Origin: Deroplatys truncata
Taxonomy: Eukaryota; Arthropoda; Insecta; Mantodea; Mantidae
NCBI GenBank assembly: GCA_030765065.1
Contig: CM060975.1
Coordinates: 197,440,507 to 197,504,506 of the forward strand
Direction of reading: 5' to 3'
Length of the DNA stretch: 64,000 nucleotides
Position 1 is the stretch's first letter. The number at the start of each line of letters is the position of its first letter. Positions 12,229-23,063 of the stretch are shown in pieces. Position numbers and translations under genes: made by a program. Below the pieces are notes generated by a model that worked only from the letters and a program-made list of their open reading frames with translations, searched no databases and was not told the DNA's origin.

Positions 12229-12413
12229 GTAAACAATTAAATGTGAAATAGTTTCCTTATAACAGTTTTTAAACCATGTACATTTTTTTCAATTCTGTTT
12301 ACTCATTCCTAGGAAAAAAGTGATAAAACTTTCATTACCAAACCTTGTCAAAACTTGAAATGTACATCAAATGTTCATTAGATATGTAAAAGAGTAGGTG
12401 AAAACTATGTTAA

Positions 12414-12561
12414 TTTTTACTTTCACTACTACGTATAGAAAGTAGGGGAAGTATTGTATTCCACCCAAAAATTCGATACCGAGATTTCACCGGAAATATA
12501 GGTTTTGAGACCCCCTGAATCCAAAATAAAATTTTTGGAAACATGTCCGTGTGTGTTTCGG

Positions 12562-12607
<46 letters not shown>

Positions 12608-13432
12608 CGTGTGTGTGTCTGTATGTCTGTCTCTGTGTCTGTGAACAGCATAACTCAGAAACGAACAATCGGATAAACTCCAAACTTGGTATTTAGGTGC
12701 AGTATCTTCCAGAGATGCGACACGAAGGTTTTCAAGAAAATCCCCCATCTCAGATTACCATGGAACATTTTTCGAAAATTTTAATTTTCTGTAAAATGGC
12801 TATAACGATTTTGATTAAAATATCATATGTTTAAGATATTTTCATGACAAATGAAATGCATATCTCGAATTTTCTGGGAATGTCTCCAAAAGTATTCTTC
12901 ATTGTGAACGACTTGTGCATAACTGGTAAACCATAGGAGATGGACAAAATTTTACTACACAAAAAATGTAGATCGAGTTAAAATACACAATTTATGTCAT
13001 ATACATTTTTTTGTTGAGTGAACCATTTTCGGGATATTGCTTGTTATTCCCTTAAATTTTTCAATACTTATTTTCTCAAATGGGAATTCGTTATTCATAT
13101 TTTGTTTTGGATATGCAAAGAGTATTAATCTGTGGCAAAGGGAATGGTGCTGCACATAGCAACCAACTATTAGGAGATATGTCTGTGCTTAAAGACTACT
13201 GTATTTCTATATTACCCTTGCAAATACAAAACAAGGGGAACATAGTAGCGGTAATAAAATATTTTTAGAACTGGTCGCTATGTGTAAAATGTAATTCTCT
13301 TTGCATGTCAAAAGATCGTTTCTGCAAATGTTTATCTCGATTAATATGAAATAGATGGTGAATAAGAGTTTCTTAAAATAATTTGTGCAATAGTAGAGAA
13401 AGTCATGTGAGTGTAACACATCAGATTTTTTT
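12414..13432 (+). mobile_element. L-family repeat, full length
   Basis: One of the most complete copies. Start TTTTTACTTTCACTACTACG with the CTACTACGTATAGAAAGTAG hairpin-like block, then GATTTCACCGGAAATA and TTTTGAGACCCCCTGAATCC. The microsatellite at about 12562-12640 mixes TG and CG units. The rest follows the family order to GTGTAACACATCAGATTTTT. Two further tandem copies of its last module follow directly. Confidence 0.92.
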
Positions 13433-13861
13433 GCCCTGGTAATGCAAAGAGAATGCAATGCTCCACTTAGCAACCAGCTCTTAAAATATTTGACTATAAC
13501 TTAAAGCCTACCAATTCCCCTTGCATCTACAAGTAAATTAGCAATAAGATTAACATCTCGATATCCCGATTAACATGAAGCCTATGGCGAATAAGCGTTT
13601 GTAAAAATAGTTTGTACAAGAGTAGAAAAAGTCATGCGAGTGTAACGCATCTGATTTTTTAATGTCCTGGACATGCAAAGAGCGCTTAAAACATTTGACT
13701 ATCGCTTAAAACCTACCATATTCCCCTTGTACCTACAAGAAAACTAGCAATAAGATTAACATCTCGATTAACATGAAGCATATGGAGAATAAGCGTTTGT
13801 AAAAATAGTTTGTACAAGAGTAGAGAAAGTCATGTGAGTGTAACACATCAGATTTTTTTTT
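13433..13861 (+). repeat. Two extra tandem copies of the L terminal module
   Basis: 13433-13660 (about 228 bp) and 13661-13861 (about 201 bp) each repeat the last module of L. Each has (G)TCCTGG or CCCTGG, ATGCAAAGAG, CTTAAAGCCTACCA, CCCCTTGCATCTACAAG, AGCAATAAGATTAACATCTC, AATAAGCGTTTGTAAAAATA, then AGAAAGTCATG and CATCAGATTTTT. With the complete copy before it, the module stands three times in a row. Short T-runs bound the module on both sides inside L (before TCCTGG and after CAGA), so slippage or unequal exchange at those T-runs would produce this structure. Confidence 0.85.
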
Positions 13862-15018
13862 CCATTACACTCGTAAAAAGGATCTGTTAACTTGAAGCCA
13901 ATTGTTTCACAACTTTTCTAGTAATAGAATTTCAAAGAATCCAAAATGCTGAAAAATTGGTATTTGGCCACACAAAGACCGAAATAAATCATACTTATTA
14001 CTAGCCTGGATATCATAAAACTTCTAGGCACAGTATTTCTATCTTTGACAATTAATATTTTATATTTTTTAAGTTAAGATTCAAAATTATTTTAGAAGCA
14101 AAAAATTAGAAAACCAATGCTTCAGTTCTTTCAGAGCCCATACCTTAGTTTTAGTGTAATTCTTACCTAACTTCTAACTAAACAAACTAGATTAAACTAA
14201 CCTAACCTAACCTTTCGCTGTCAGCCGGTGCTTAGAGGCCGCGTCAGACGCTGTATAGCATGAAGTTACACTAGGTATACGCCGGCTTTTCATGATCTGT
14301 ATAGGATCTTCACGAAATTACGATTTTATCAAAAGTCTACGACACACAGCCCAAGTCCATATAGTTGCTGTGTGGCGTAGTAGCTCGTCTCTCGCTTGTC
14401 GTGCGGAAGACTGAGGTTTAATTTCACGCTGGATGTTAACCTTATTACGCCTTAAAGGGGTTAAACGTAATTTTAATTATCTGCAACTAGAAGGAAGAAC
14501 ATAACTAAACCTTTTATTTTAAATGTATTGCCATGTAATAGGGCATTTAAAAAAAACTCCGGAAATGCCAAGTTGTCTAGGCATCTCTTAAGATACCTTC
14601 ACAAATTCAAGCAATTCAAAAACTACCATTAAAAGTAGGTAGAATATGGGAATCTTACAGATTTACAAAACATTCCTTCACAAAACGCAAGGGTAAAGTC
14701 CCAGTCACGTAGGTATGATTGCAAAATGCAAACTGTATGTAATGAATATCGATTATGTGAAATGACGAGAGAACAAGTGAAGATGATAAGAATAGAGTGT
14801 TAAGAAATGCTAAAGGAATATTCATTAATGAAATGTGTTTGAAACAGATAAATTTATGGAGTCTGCTAAGAGTGTACGAAATTTTGGTAAGATTGTTTCC
14901 TAGAAGTCTACTAAATACCAGAATGCAAGACAAAAAAAAAATGTTATGAACTCACTTGGAATGTAAGGCTATGTGTACATATGTACCTATATGATCTACT
15001 TTCTTGTGTTGTCACTTA
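13862..15018. other. Unique stretch with a telomere-like tract and a GC-richer part
   Basis: Most of this is AT-rich without recognised features. 14214-14470 is richer in GC and contains a weakly tRNA-like stretch (GTGGCGTAGTAGCTCGTC, then GAGGTTTAATTTC, near 14375-14440). That could be an old SINE head, but the box B match is poor. Confidence 0.4.
14197..14213. repeat. Short interstitial telomere-like CCTAA tract
   Basis: CTAACCTAACCTAACCT is 17 bases of perfect (CCTAA)n, the complement of the TTAGG repeat found at most insect telomeres. At this length it could arise by chance in AT-rich DNA or mark a repaired break. Confidence 0.6.
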
Positions 15019-15020
15019 TA

Positions 15021-15374
15021 CAGGGTGGACCATTTAAGTTGAGACTGTGCTATATCTCCAAAACTAAGCGTTGTAGAAAGAAAAGTCTACAATAAAAGTT
15101 GCTTGATATGGGGGAAAGTAAATACCATTAGTCGTGTTTAGTTTGGAGGAGTTATGATAGTAATTTTAGGGTCAATTTAATTTTTTTGAGTGGGAACGTA
15201 CAATGGGTACAAATTAAATTAACCCTAAAATGACAATCACAGCGTTCTCCAAATAAAACACGAATAATGGCTTTTACTTTCTCCCATAGTATCAAGTTAC
15301 TTTCGTTCAAGACATCTCTTCTACAACCTTAGTTTTGTAGATATTGTACAGTCTCAACTTAATGATCCATCCTG
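15021..15374. mobile_element. Foldback MITE with about 155 bp inverted arms
   Basis: The element starts CAGGGTGGACCATTTAAG and ends with its near-complement (CTTAATGATCCATCCTG), flanked by TA on both sides at 15019-15020 and 15375-15376. The left arm (to about 15180) and right arm (from about 15216) are complementary over nearly their whole length, around a roughly 35 bp spacer. TA flanks and CAGGG-type ends are typical of nonautonomous Tc1/mariner elements. There is no coding sequence. A half copy lies at 44158-44308. Confidence 0.9.
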
Positions 15375-15761
15375 TATATAAATAATGTAATTCATGCCTT
15401 AATAGTTTAGGTATTGCGACATGAGTGTGGAAAGTGCATTATCGCAGAATCGAGGCAAAATCTGAAAAAACGAGACGAAGTTGAGTCATTTCTATATCGG
15501 AGATTATTTTAAGCATGTTACATACATGTATGGCACGGTATTCTTTTACACGATTGTGTGTTTTAGTCATTTTATTTTTTAAAATTTTTAATTAAAAAAA
15601 CAATTTCTCATGAACCTATCCGTCGTCACCTCGTTCTCCGGTAAGACAATGTTGCCAATTAAACAGGTAGAAGTTAACTGATACTATGTAATAGTAGGAT
15701 ATTACCATTTAGGAGGCTTCAATTGCTTGATGGTTGATGCGGGTTGTTTGAAAATAATAAT
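15375..15761. other. AT-rich interval, no feature recognised
   Basis: Nothing recognised between the foldback element and the short acidic reading frame. Confidence 0.35.
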
Positions 15762-15944
15762 ATGGATGATAATAAGGATTCATTATTTCAAGAAGAATTT
15801 GAAGTTGGCGACATGGATTATGAAGACGCAGACATTGAAAATGCATGCAAAATTGGGTATGCGTCATTGATTCCTGAAAAATTTAGGAGGAAGTATGAAA
15901 TACTAATTCGCTATTTGTTTAGTTTTCAGCCATATCTGAAATAA
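15762..15944 (+). CDS. Short acidic ORF, possible truncated gene 5' end
   Basis: A 60-codon frame from an ATG at 15762. Its first 30 residues are strongly acidic (MDDNKDSLFQEEFEVGDMDY and onward). They are followed by KIGYASLIPEKFRRKYE and then an unrelated-looking tail. The LIPEK..RKYE pattern recalls the start of the core-binding domain in insect Crypton or tyrosine-recombinase-like proteins (LPxKSxxxYE). That is a weak resemblance from recollection, over about 15 residues. An S1 SINE dimer begins just after the stop codon and may have cut the gene. It may equally be a chance ORF. Confidence 0.3.
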   Translation: MDDNKDSLFQEEFEVGDMDYEDADIENACKIGYASLIPEKFRRKYEILIRYLFSFQPYLK

Positions 15945-16360
15945 CATAAGATACGTGGTTCAAATCCCAATTATAGCATTAAATTTTTCAGTCTAATTCC
16001 ATCTTTCCAACCTTGCCCTATACACGGCTTTTGTGAAAGAACAATTATTACCACTGATTGACCTAATTGTTGGTTATACTATGAAGCCGAGACTTAAAAG
16101 TACTTACAACATTGTAAGTTGCAAATGTAATTTGAGATCTCCCTGTGGTTTACCGGAAAAAATGCGAGTTAGCTGGGGAATTTAATGTGAGCTGGCGTGT
16201 TCCTATGGTAGCTCAGTGGTTAGCGCAAGCGGATGTAATTTTACCAGAAGATCCATGGGTCAAATCCCGGCTACGGCACTCAATTTTTGTCTGATTGTAC
16301 CTTTCCAACCTTGTCCTACACACGGCTTGTGTGAAAGAACTATTAATTACCCTAAGTTAT
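15945..16360 (+). mobile_element. S1 SINE tandem dimer
   Basis: The first unit is headless, starting at GGTTCAAATCCCAATTATAG, and runs through the S1 body (TTTTTCAGTCTAATTCC, ACACGGCTTTTGTGAAAG). A second unit then has its own head near 16202-16282: TAGCTCAGTGGTTAGCGC as box A, GGTCAAATCCCGGC as box B. A second body follows, ending near ACTATTAATTACCC. The pre-head sequence GAGATCTCCCTGTGGTTTAC links the units, as it does in the array at 48.3-49.1 kb. The dimer therefore shares its unit structure with that array. Confidence 0.8.
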
Positions 16361-16619
16361 TCCGTTCGAAGTGTGCCATGCATATTTTACATCCGCCCTT
16401 GTGTTATTGTATGCTATTGCCGTCACCAAATTTATGTTGGTAGACATGAGTTTCTATGGAATTCTAGATTTCCTTCTGTACAAAATCATCGGGAAGACTT
16501 AAAACATACGATCATGCAATATATATTTGTGCTTGATACATATAATACTAATTACTCCAGAAAGTAATAAACACCTACTAACTGCCTTTTCAAGTAAGAA
16601 TTAAATTCAAGGAACTTAC

Positions 16620-16662
16620 TTTGACTCCTCTTCTTCTTGAGCTTGCTTCCGCTTTTCCCCAT
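16620..16662 (-). CDS. Candidate first coding exon, unidentified host gene
   Basis: On the minus strand an ATG at 16662 in strong start context (A at -3, G at +4) opens a 43-base exon encoding MGKSGSKLKKKRSQ plus one base. It is followed at once by GTAAGT (16619-16614), a consensus 5' splice site. An in-frame TGA lies 27 bases upstream, so the frame does not extend further 5'. The peptide starts MGxxxS with Lys at position 7, the classic N-myristoylation pattern, followed by a basic cluster (KLKKKR) such as would support membrane binding. The upstream DNA is unusually CpG-rich for the window and free of the repeats described here. The gene itself is not recognised; NCS-type calcium sensors share the MGKSxSKL start but then diverge. 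No downstream exon could be found by eye, and the open frame is too short for statistics. If real, sequence to the left is its first intron. Confidence 0.4.
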
Positions 16663-17038
16663 TTTCGTAGTGCAGCTGGTTCTTCTTCAGAGGAATGAAA
16701 TCTTATTGCGGACTATTTGCCGCGATGACGGCTTTGCGTGATGTCATGGTGAGACCAGGTTGTTGCTAAACACACGCACACACTCACACACCTTCACACG
16801 AAATTGTTGCTCTTCCCTGGCATCTCAACCTTGCGGTACAAATGCTCCCACTGTCTCAGCAACCTAGTCACAAAAAAGTCAATCTTTTAATCGACCTACT
16901 TTCATTCAGGCTGTAAACAAACAGAGTTCGAGGACTGCGTAGCATTTGGAATGACCTGCGGTAGCATTTGCTCCGTTTTAAGGCAATTTACCTGTGAAAA
17001 TCCAAAACTCTAAAATCTTTTTTCTGACCGTTTTGACA
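16663..17038 (-). promoter_or_regulatory. Possible 5' UTR and promoter region of the candidate exon
   Basis: This repeat-free interval has a local CpG cluster at about 16708-16738 (GCGG, CCGCG, ACGG, GCGT in 35 bases) in a window otherwise poor in CpG. On the minus strand it carries an upstream ORF of 14 codons plus stop (ATG at 16747, TAA ending at 16703; peptide MTSRKAVIAANSPQ). The uORF ends 40 bases before the candidate start codon. A CA/TG-rich tract lies at 16771-16798. No TATA box was identified. The call depends entirely on the exon being real. Confidence 0.3.
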
Positions 17039-17803
17039 TTTTACTTTCTCTACTACGTGTAGTAAGTATGAAGTATTGCATTCCGCCCAAAAATACGATA
17101 CTGAGATTTCAATGGAAATACATGTTTTGAGGTGCCCTGAATCCAAATAAAGCATTTTTGGAACTCAAAAACGAAAAGTCGGATAAATAACCAACCTTGG
17201 TATTTAGGTTCATTACCTTGCAAAGATGTCACACGAAGATTTTCAACAAAATTCCCCTTTATATGGAAGATTTTTCGAAAATTTTTGATTTTCTAAAAAA
17301 TAACTAACGATTTGGATTACAATACCTATATTTAAGATTTTTACATGATAAAAGGTATATCTAATTTTCTGGGAATAGTCCATAAAGTCCTCTTCATTCG
17401 GAAGGAATTTTGTATAATCTTGTATAAATGGTAAACGTTTTACGATAGACGAAAAAGTGGTGCACAACAAATGTAGACCTCATTAAAACACATAATTTAT
17501 TGCAAATAACTTTATTGTAGCATCAGCCATTTCCGAGATATTCGTTATTAATGCTTCGATTTGTTGAATACTTGGTCAATAGTCCTGTCAATATTCAGCT
17601 GTTGTTTCTTGCGATTGCGTGGATTAAGGCTAGCATATAGCGTCCAATTCTTAAACATTTGACTGTCGCTGTTACTGCAAAAGTTTATTTGGATTAAAAC
17701 ACAGTAGATAGGAAAATGAGCTTTATTAAGAATAATTTGTGCACCCACTAATAAACGACAGAGGATAGAGCAAATCATGTGAATATTTCATAAGAGATTT
17801 TTT
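17039..17803 (+). mobile_element. L-family repeat, subfamily B, no microsatellite
   Basis: Start TTTTACTTTCTCTACTACGT, then TGAATCCAAATAAAGC followed directly by CTCAAAAACGAAAAGTCGG. The TG microsatellite is therefore precisely missing. The far third is of the subfamily B type (CTAGCATATAGCGTCCAATTC) and ends ATAAGAGATTTTTTC. Subfamily B copies share this alternative third with those at 0.9, 21.3 and 31.2 kb. Confidence 0.85.
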
Positions 17804-18360
17804 CTGACTGCTTTGACCTTTGGCATATACTCACAATCAGAGCGTAAAATAAACATAGCAAACAACAGTTAACGAGCTATGTCAAACCGTTAAGATATTA
17901 ATTTTCTATTCATAATTAATCACTTTTCGACATGGTAATATGAAATTTTCCTTGGGGAGTACGGTTTATCGCATCGCTCCAAAAACTTTCTTAATTTCTT
18001 AATTTTAATTAGTTTAGGAGAAAAAAATTGCACACATATTATAGCATTTTTCAATTTTTTCCAGGTGAGGCATGGAAAATAATATCAGCTGGACTATTTA
18101 ATATTTTTTGACTAGTGCAGAATAATTTCTAAATCCGTAATTCTTGAAGCTATCCTGAAAAGCTAACGCTTATAAGTTATAAGCTGTAGTTCATAGAGCA
18201 TTTTGAATAGTAAAAAATACTGAAGAAAACAGGAATTGAGAAAGATTGAGTTAGCCCTACCTAAATAGCCGTTTGTCGCTTTAAAATTGTAGATAGGTAT
18301 AAAAAATCAACTGTGAAGCATGAAATACATGTTATGAATATAGGGTATACGTAATATAAC
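17804..18360. other. AT-rich stretch, no gene seen
   Basis: Nothing recognised between an L copy and an S3 SINE. Confidence 0.4.
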
Positions 18361-18893
18361 GGGCGGGGGGCACATCGCGCACTACGACCTGCACAGATCC
18401 ATTGTGGCTACCACCTCTCAGGAGGAAGGGATGAAATGAAAGAACCACAGGAGGGTACAGGCCGCAGGCAGATAGGCTACAGAGTCGCGCAGAAGTCCCT
18501 AACAGTTTCGGACTCGAAGACCCATCTCACCGCTGGAGCTGCCTAGAGAGGGCGATGAACGACCGGAGACCAAGCAGCCCTCTAGTGTCCACAGGAAGTA
18601 CTCTTTCCTTTGTGCAAGAATTCGCGCCATCTGTCCGACACCGCTATACGCCACGAAGCCAAGAAGCACACTTGAAAGTTCAAAAGGAAAAGGAATGAAA
18701 AAGAAATGATGGAAACGTAATCGTAATCGAAATGGTAGATAAGAAACCACCCCAGTACTCCCCTGCCGGTCAAGGAAAACCACGAAAACCCCGAAAAACC
18801 CAAGATCAAAATGGGCGATCGACGGGAATCCCACCCAGAACCTCCCGAATGAGAGCCCCACACGTTACCGCGAAGCCATTCGCTTGGTTGTTA
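18361..18893 (-). mobile_element. S3 SINE, subfamily a
   Basis: Head on the minus strand at about 18830-18893 (CGAAGCCATTCGCTTGG complement, GGTAACG, then GGGAGGTTCTGGGTGGGATTC). The body carries TTTTTCGGGGTTTTCGTGG, TTTTCCTTGACCGGCAGG, CGTATAGCGGTGTCGGACAG and, at the far end, the GC-rich CACATCGCGCACTACGACC block. Long minus-strand open frames here have no conserved protein content and are shadows of the SINE. Confidence 0.8.
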
Positions 18894-19356
18894 TAAGTAT
18901 AATAAAAATGCAAAAAACAAAAACTTGCAAAAGTTCACATCTTTTACCAAAGTGCACAGGTAGTTTAACGTCTTAGTTTTAGGCGTAAAATAGGCACAGA
19001 CAAGAGGGGAGCTTTGCTCCAACTCAATTTTTATTTTGAATTTCTCTTAGGTAAAGCACAAAATCCTGTCTTATTTGAGGCAAACCAAATACTGAAATTT
19101 GAAATTCGTAATTTTTATCCAATTGCTTTGAAGTTTTAACCACATAGTAGCTATCCTATAAGTGCAAATTTATGTAGCTAGTGCAAATGATACATTAAAA
19201 TTATTATTTATGTAAGTATTGGAAGCTATATAAAATGTCCCGGTTTGAAATTATATAAGTTTTTACAATAAAAGTTTTTCTGGTATTAATAAGACACTCA
19301 AATTCGCCTGTTTCCCTTATTTGTTTAACTTTAAACAACATGATTCTTTTTCTTTT
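18894..19356. other. AT-rich stretch, no gene seen
   Basis: Nothing recognised. The interval ends at the target duplication of the S2 SINE. Confidence 0.4.
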
Positions 19357-19366
19357 CTACTTAACA

Positions 19367-19758
19367 TTCATTCATTCATTCATTATCTGTTTACCCTCCT
19401 CTTATGTAGGACTTACACCCCCCAGGACTTACAGGCGGGTGCCTGGGGTCAGAGGCCCGTCGAGGAGCAGACACTCATGGATCAGACAGAGCATCCAGGA
19501 TGGGTGATCAGCCCGATGCCTGGTATGGGATGAAGGAAGTAGATGAAGCGAAATGTTGGTGAAATGGATGAAAGGAAAGGTGATGATGGAGCAGTTGGTG
19601 GAATGAATGGCGGGGGAAACCGGAGAACCCGGAGAAAACCCGCCCAGACGCCGCTTCGTCCACCACAAATCCCACATGCAGGTCCCTGGGATTGAACCCG
19701 GTCCGCCTCGGTGGGAGGCGAGCGGTCTAACCACTCGGCCACGGCGCCGCCTACTTTG
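19367..19758 (-). mobile_element. S2 tRNA-derived SINE, with target duplication
   Basis: On the minus strand it begins GGCGGCGCCGTGGCCGAGTG, with box A TGGCCGAGTGG and box B GGTTCAATCC. It continues through GTGGGATTTGTGGTGGACGA, TTTTCTCCGGGTTCTCCGG and CATCCTGGATGCTCTGTCTG, and ends in a (TGAA)n tail. The flanks carry a perfect 10 bp duplication CTACTTAACA at 19357-19366 and 19759-19768. These are hallmarks of target-primed insertion by LINE machinery. The head retains a variable-arm-like insert, as in Leu or Ser tRNA. Confidence 0.92.
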
Positions 19759-19768
19759 CTACTTAACA

Positions 19769-20233
19769 AATCCACAAAATTCTCATTTATTCTATAATTT
19801 ATACAATATTATTTTTTAATTATTCACATATTCAGATAAGGGTTATTTGCAGCTATGTTTTGTGTGTCTAAACTTATGTGCAAGTTTCGATAAGACTGGT
19901 GCAGAATCAACTTTTATGTACTGAAAAATATGGAAATTTTTGTTTCTTCGAAAATTAAGTTTAAAGATGTACATGCCTTTATTTTGTGTTTCTAACCTTG
20001 ATAATTATGGGGTCAAATTCTCCTGCATAATAGCGGTAAACATCCAAAATAGCACAGCATGTTTTTATAACCTCTAAATGATTAGAAAGTGATAAAAAAT
20101 GGACATTTTCAAGTGTTTAACCAAACTCTCACTGGAATTACCTAATAGAATGGTTTTCAGCTAAAATATCTGTACATTAGGACCTTTGATCACAATTACG
20201 CTATAATGGCAGAGCGACCTTTGAGGTTCAGTG

Positions 20234-20286
<53 letters not shown>

Positions 20287-21310
20287 TTATATTTCAGTTA
20301 GCTAGGAGCGGCGTAAATATTTTTTTAAGAAGAGGGAGGGCCATATGGTGAAATATTCTTTCAACGATAGTGTTTTTGATCCACTTCCCGTTCATGCCCT
20401 GCATTCAGTCCTGGTAGTCTAACCTATTTGCTTGTTTTGTCTATTTTACTGCACGTATGTGCATGAACTATATTAAATCCTCTAACTTTTTATACACCTA
20501 TTCATATTTGATAGCTGAATTTTACCATTTAAATTTTATCTATATGTTTACTTGCGTTTTATTTCTTATATTTACTTATTTAATTCATTCAGCAGGCAAG
20601 AATGAGCTGCAAGTTTGACCTTTTAAGGTCAACAGCCAGATGTGAATAATCGATTGCCAGTTCGCTACCGATATTAATGTTGGTGACTTTGCTACTAGAA
20701 CCATCATGTTCAGCAGGTATTAGTAATTAATCTTATTTCCGTATAAGTACTATATCTATTATTCACTACCATCGAAAAAATAGTGTGCAACACACATGGT
20801 TAATAGTAATGGTGAATCTCGATTTCGTCTCGTGGCATGGTTACCTCCTGGCATGGTTACAGGTATGAGACCTAGAAGGCTAACTGTCCGCCACAATTCG
20901 ATCCGCGAGTTATCTAATAACAGACCCGTCGCGATATGACCATGTAGTTAAAATGGCGTAAAATAAATAGATTAAATAATAAATGAATAACGATGCACTT
21001 AACACATTTGAATCGCAATATGCTGTTAACATGTTCTGGAGTGCCAATGGCATAGTGGAAGTAAGGAGGGTTGTAGATTGTTAGCATTTATCTCCTTTGT
21101 TTCTCGTTAGCTCACGCAAAGTGAACACCATTTTAACATGATTACATCGCCTTGCTTTTCGGAAGTCTCAGCAGACCATCTGTGGTATTAGCTATTTTAA
21201 ACTATTTTCAGCATATATTTATTAGAAGTAACAAAAACTAGGTAAAAATGAACATAAAGGTTCGTATGAATAACTTTTAAAAATTATTCATTAAAATTCA
21301 ACCATTAAAA
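19769..21310. other. AT-rich stretch with a TA microsatellite
   Basis: Contains (TA)n at 20237-20284. Near 20845-20875 the phrase TGGCATGGTTAC stands twice, and ACAATTCGATCCGCGAG follows at about 20895, which hints at an old tRNA-like head without clear acceptor pairing. Otherwise nothing recognised. Confidence 0.4.
20237..20284. repeat. (TA)n microsatellite
   Basis: About 24 uninterrupted AT dinucleotides, likely hypervariable. Confidence 0.97.
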
Positions 21311-22105
21311 AGTACTGCGTAAGTAGACGAAGTACTGTATTCCAGCCAAAAATGTTATATCGAGATATCATCGGAAATACACTTTTTGAGACTCCGTGAA
21401 TCCAAAAAGCCCGCGCATGCGCCTGTGGGCCTATGAACCGGCATAACTCAAAAACGAAATACCAAGTTATCGGTATTTAAGTTCAGCATTTTCCAAGGGC
21501 GCAACACGAAGAATTTTAATAAAATCCCTACTCACCCTAAACTACAGGGAACATTTTTGAAAAGCTTGATTTTTTTTCAAAAATGGCTCAATCGAGTTTG
21601 AATAAAATATCATATATTAAAGATATTTGTATGACAACTACAATCTGTATCTTGAATTTTCTGAGAATAGCCTGTGTAGTTCTCTTCATTCGGAAGGAAT
21701 TTTGTATGATTGTATGATGAAAACATACTACACAAAAAATGTAGATCTCTTTAAAACACATCATTTATTTCAAATAACATTTTTTGTGGCATCAGCCATT
21801 TCCGAGGTTTCTATATTAATTGTTTAAGACTCAGACATTCTTTCAAAGGCTTACCGATTTTCAGTTATTTTTCGCGATGTCATGGAAACAGTATGAAATT
21901 TTAAGACCAGCACATAGCGTCCAGTTATTAAACATTTGACTACCCTATTCCCTTTCTATCTATAATAAAATTTATAATGTAGCTATGTATTTCCGGAAAG
22001 GTCTTTCTCGATTTAAATGGAATTGATAGGAAAATAAACTTTCGTAAGAATAATTTTTATACCCACTAATAAACGATAGAAGGTAGAGAATGTCAGTGTG
22101 TTTGC
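21311..22105 (+). mobile_element. L-family repeat, subfamily B, degraded
   Basis: Start block GTACTGCGTAAGTAGACGAAG, then TTCCAGCCAAAAATG and TTTTTGAGACTCCGTGAATCC. The microsatellite is absent: CGCGCATGCGCCTGTGGGC stands in its place. The subfamily B third follows (GACCAGCACATAGCGTCCAG), to about AGGTAGAGAATGTCAG. It lies about 90 bp from an L copy in the opposite orientation, tail to tail. Confidence 0.8.
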
Positions 22106-22191
22106 GCAGAAACCTTATAAAATAACTTGAGCTTGCTTGCAACACAGTATATATTCCAAGTGGATTTTCATTAAAAATCGGCGCAACACGT

Positions 22192-23063
22192 AAAAATAGC
22201 TTGTGTGTTGCGCTCACATGACTTTCCCTACTCTTGTACAACCTATTGTTACAAACGCTTATTCTCCATATACTTCACGTTAATCGAGATATCGAGATGT
22301 TAATCTTATTGCTAATTTTCTTGCAAGTGCAAGGGGAATATGCTAGGTGTTAGGTGCTACTCAAAATTTTTAAGAGCTAGTTGCTATGTGGAGCTTTCCA
22401 TTCTCTATGCATGTCCAGGACATAAAAGCTAATAAGAATTCCCATTTGAGAAAAAGTATAAATATTGGAAAATTCAAATAAATAACACGGAATATCTCGG
22501 AAATGGCTCACTCCAGAGAAAAAATGTTCATGGCATATATTGTGTGTTTTAACGAGAATAACTTTTTTGTGTAGTAAAATTTTGTCTATCTCTTACGGCT
22601 CATCAGTTATGCTAACGTCATTTAGAATGAAGAGAACTTTTGGGGACACTCCCAGAAAATTCAAGATATACATTTTATTTGCCATCAAAATATCTTATGA
22701 TACTTTAATCAAAATCATTAGAGCCATTTTTTTAAATCAAAATTTTCGAAAAATGTTCCATGTAAGGATAGTTTGCGATAGGGGGATTTTCTTGAAAATA
22801 GTTATTTGTGTTGCATCCTTGGAAGATAGTAAACTCAAGTACCAAGTATGGTATTTATCCGACTTTTCCTTTTTGAGTTACGCTGCACAAACTGATAGAG
22901 AGAAGACACACAGACAGACAGACACATGGAAATGTTTCCAAAAATGCTTTATTTGGATTTAGGCACCTCAAAGCATGTATTTTTAGTGAAATATCGGTAT
23001 CGAATTCTTGGGTGGAATGCAATACTTCCCCTACTTACTATACGTATTAGAGTAAGTAAAAAT
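22192..23063 (-). mobile_element. L-family repeat
   Basis: Left end AAAAATAGCTTGTGTGTTGC (eroded), subterminal CATGACTTTCCCTACTCTTG. The family order then runs to a very short CAGACAGACAGACAC microsatellite near 22911-22924, and ends TACTTACTATACGTATTAG plus AGTAAGTAAAAA. Confidence 0.88.

Noticed and set aside
13433..13861. CRISPR-like array
   Set aside because: The units are 200-230 bp without short spacers and are parts of a transposable element.
18499..18863. Overlapping 93-120 codon frames
   Set aside because: They lie wholly inside an S3 SINE, and equivalent frames in other S3 copies are not conserved.
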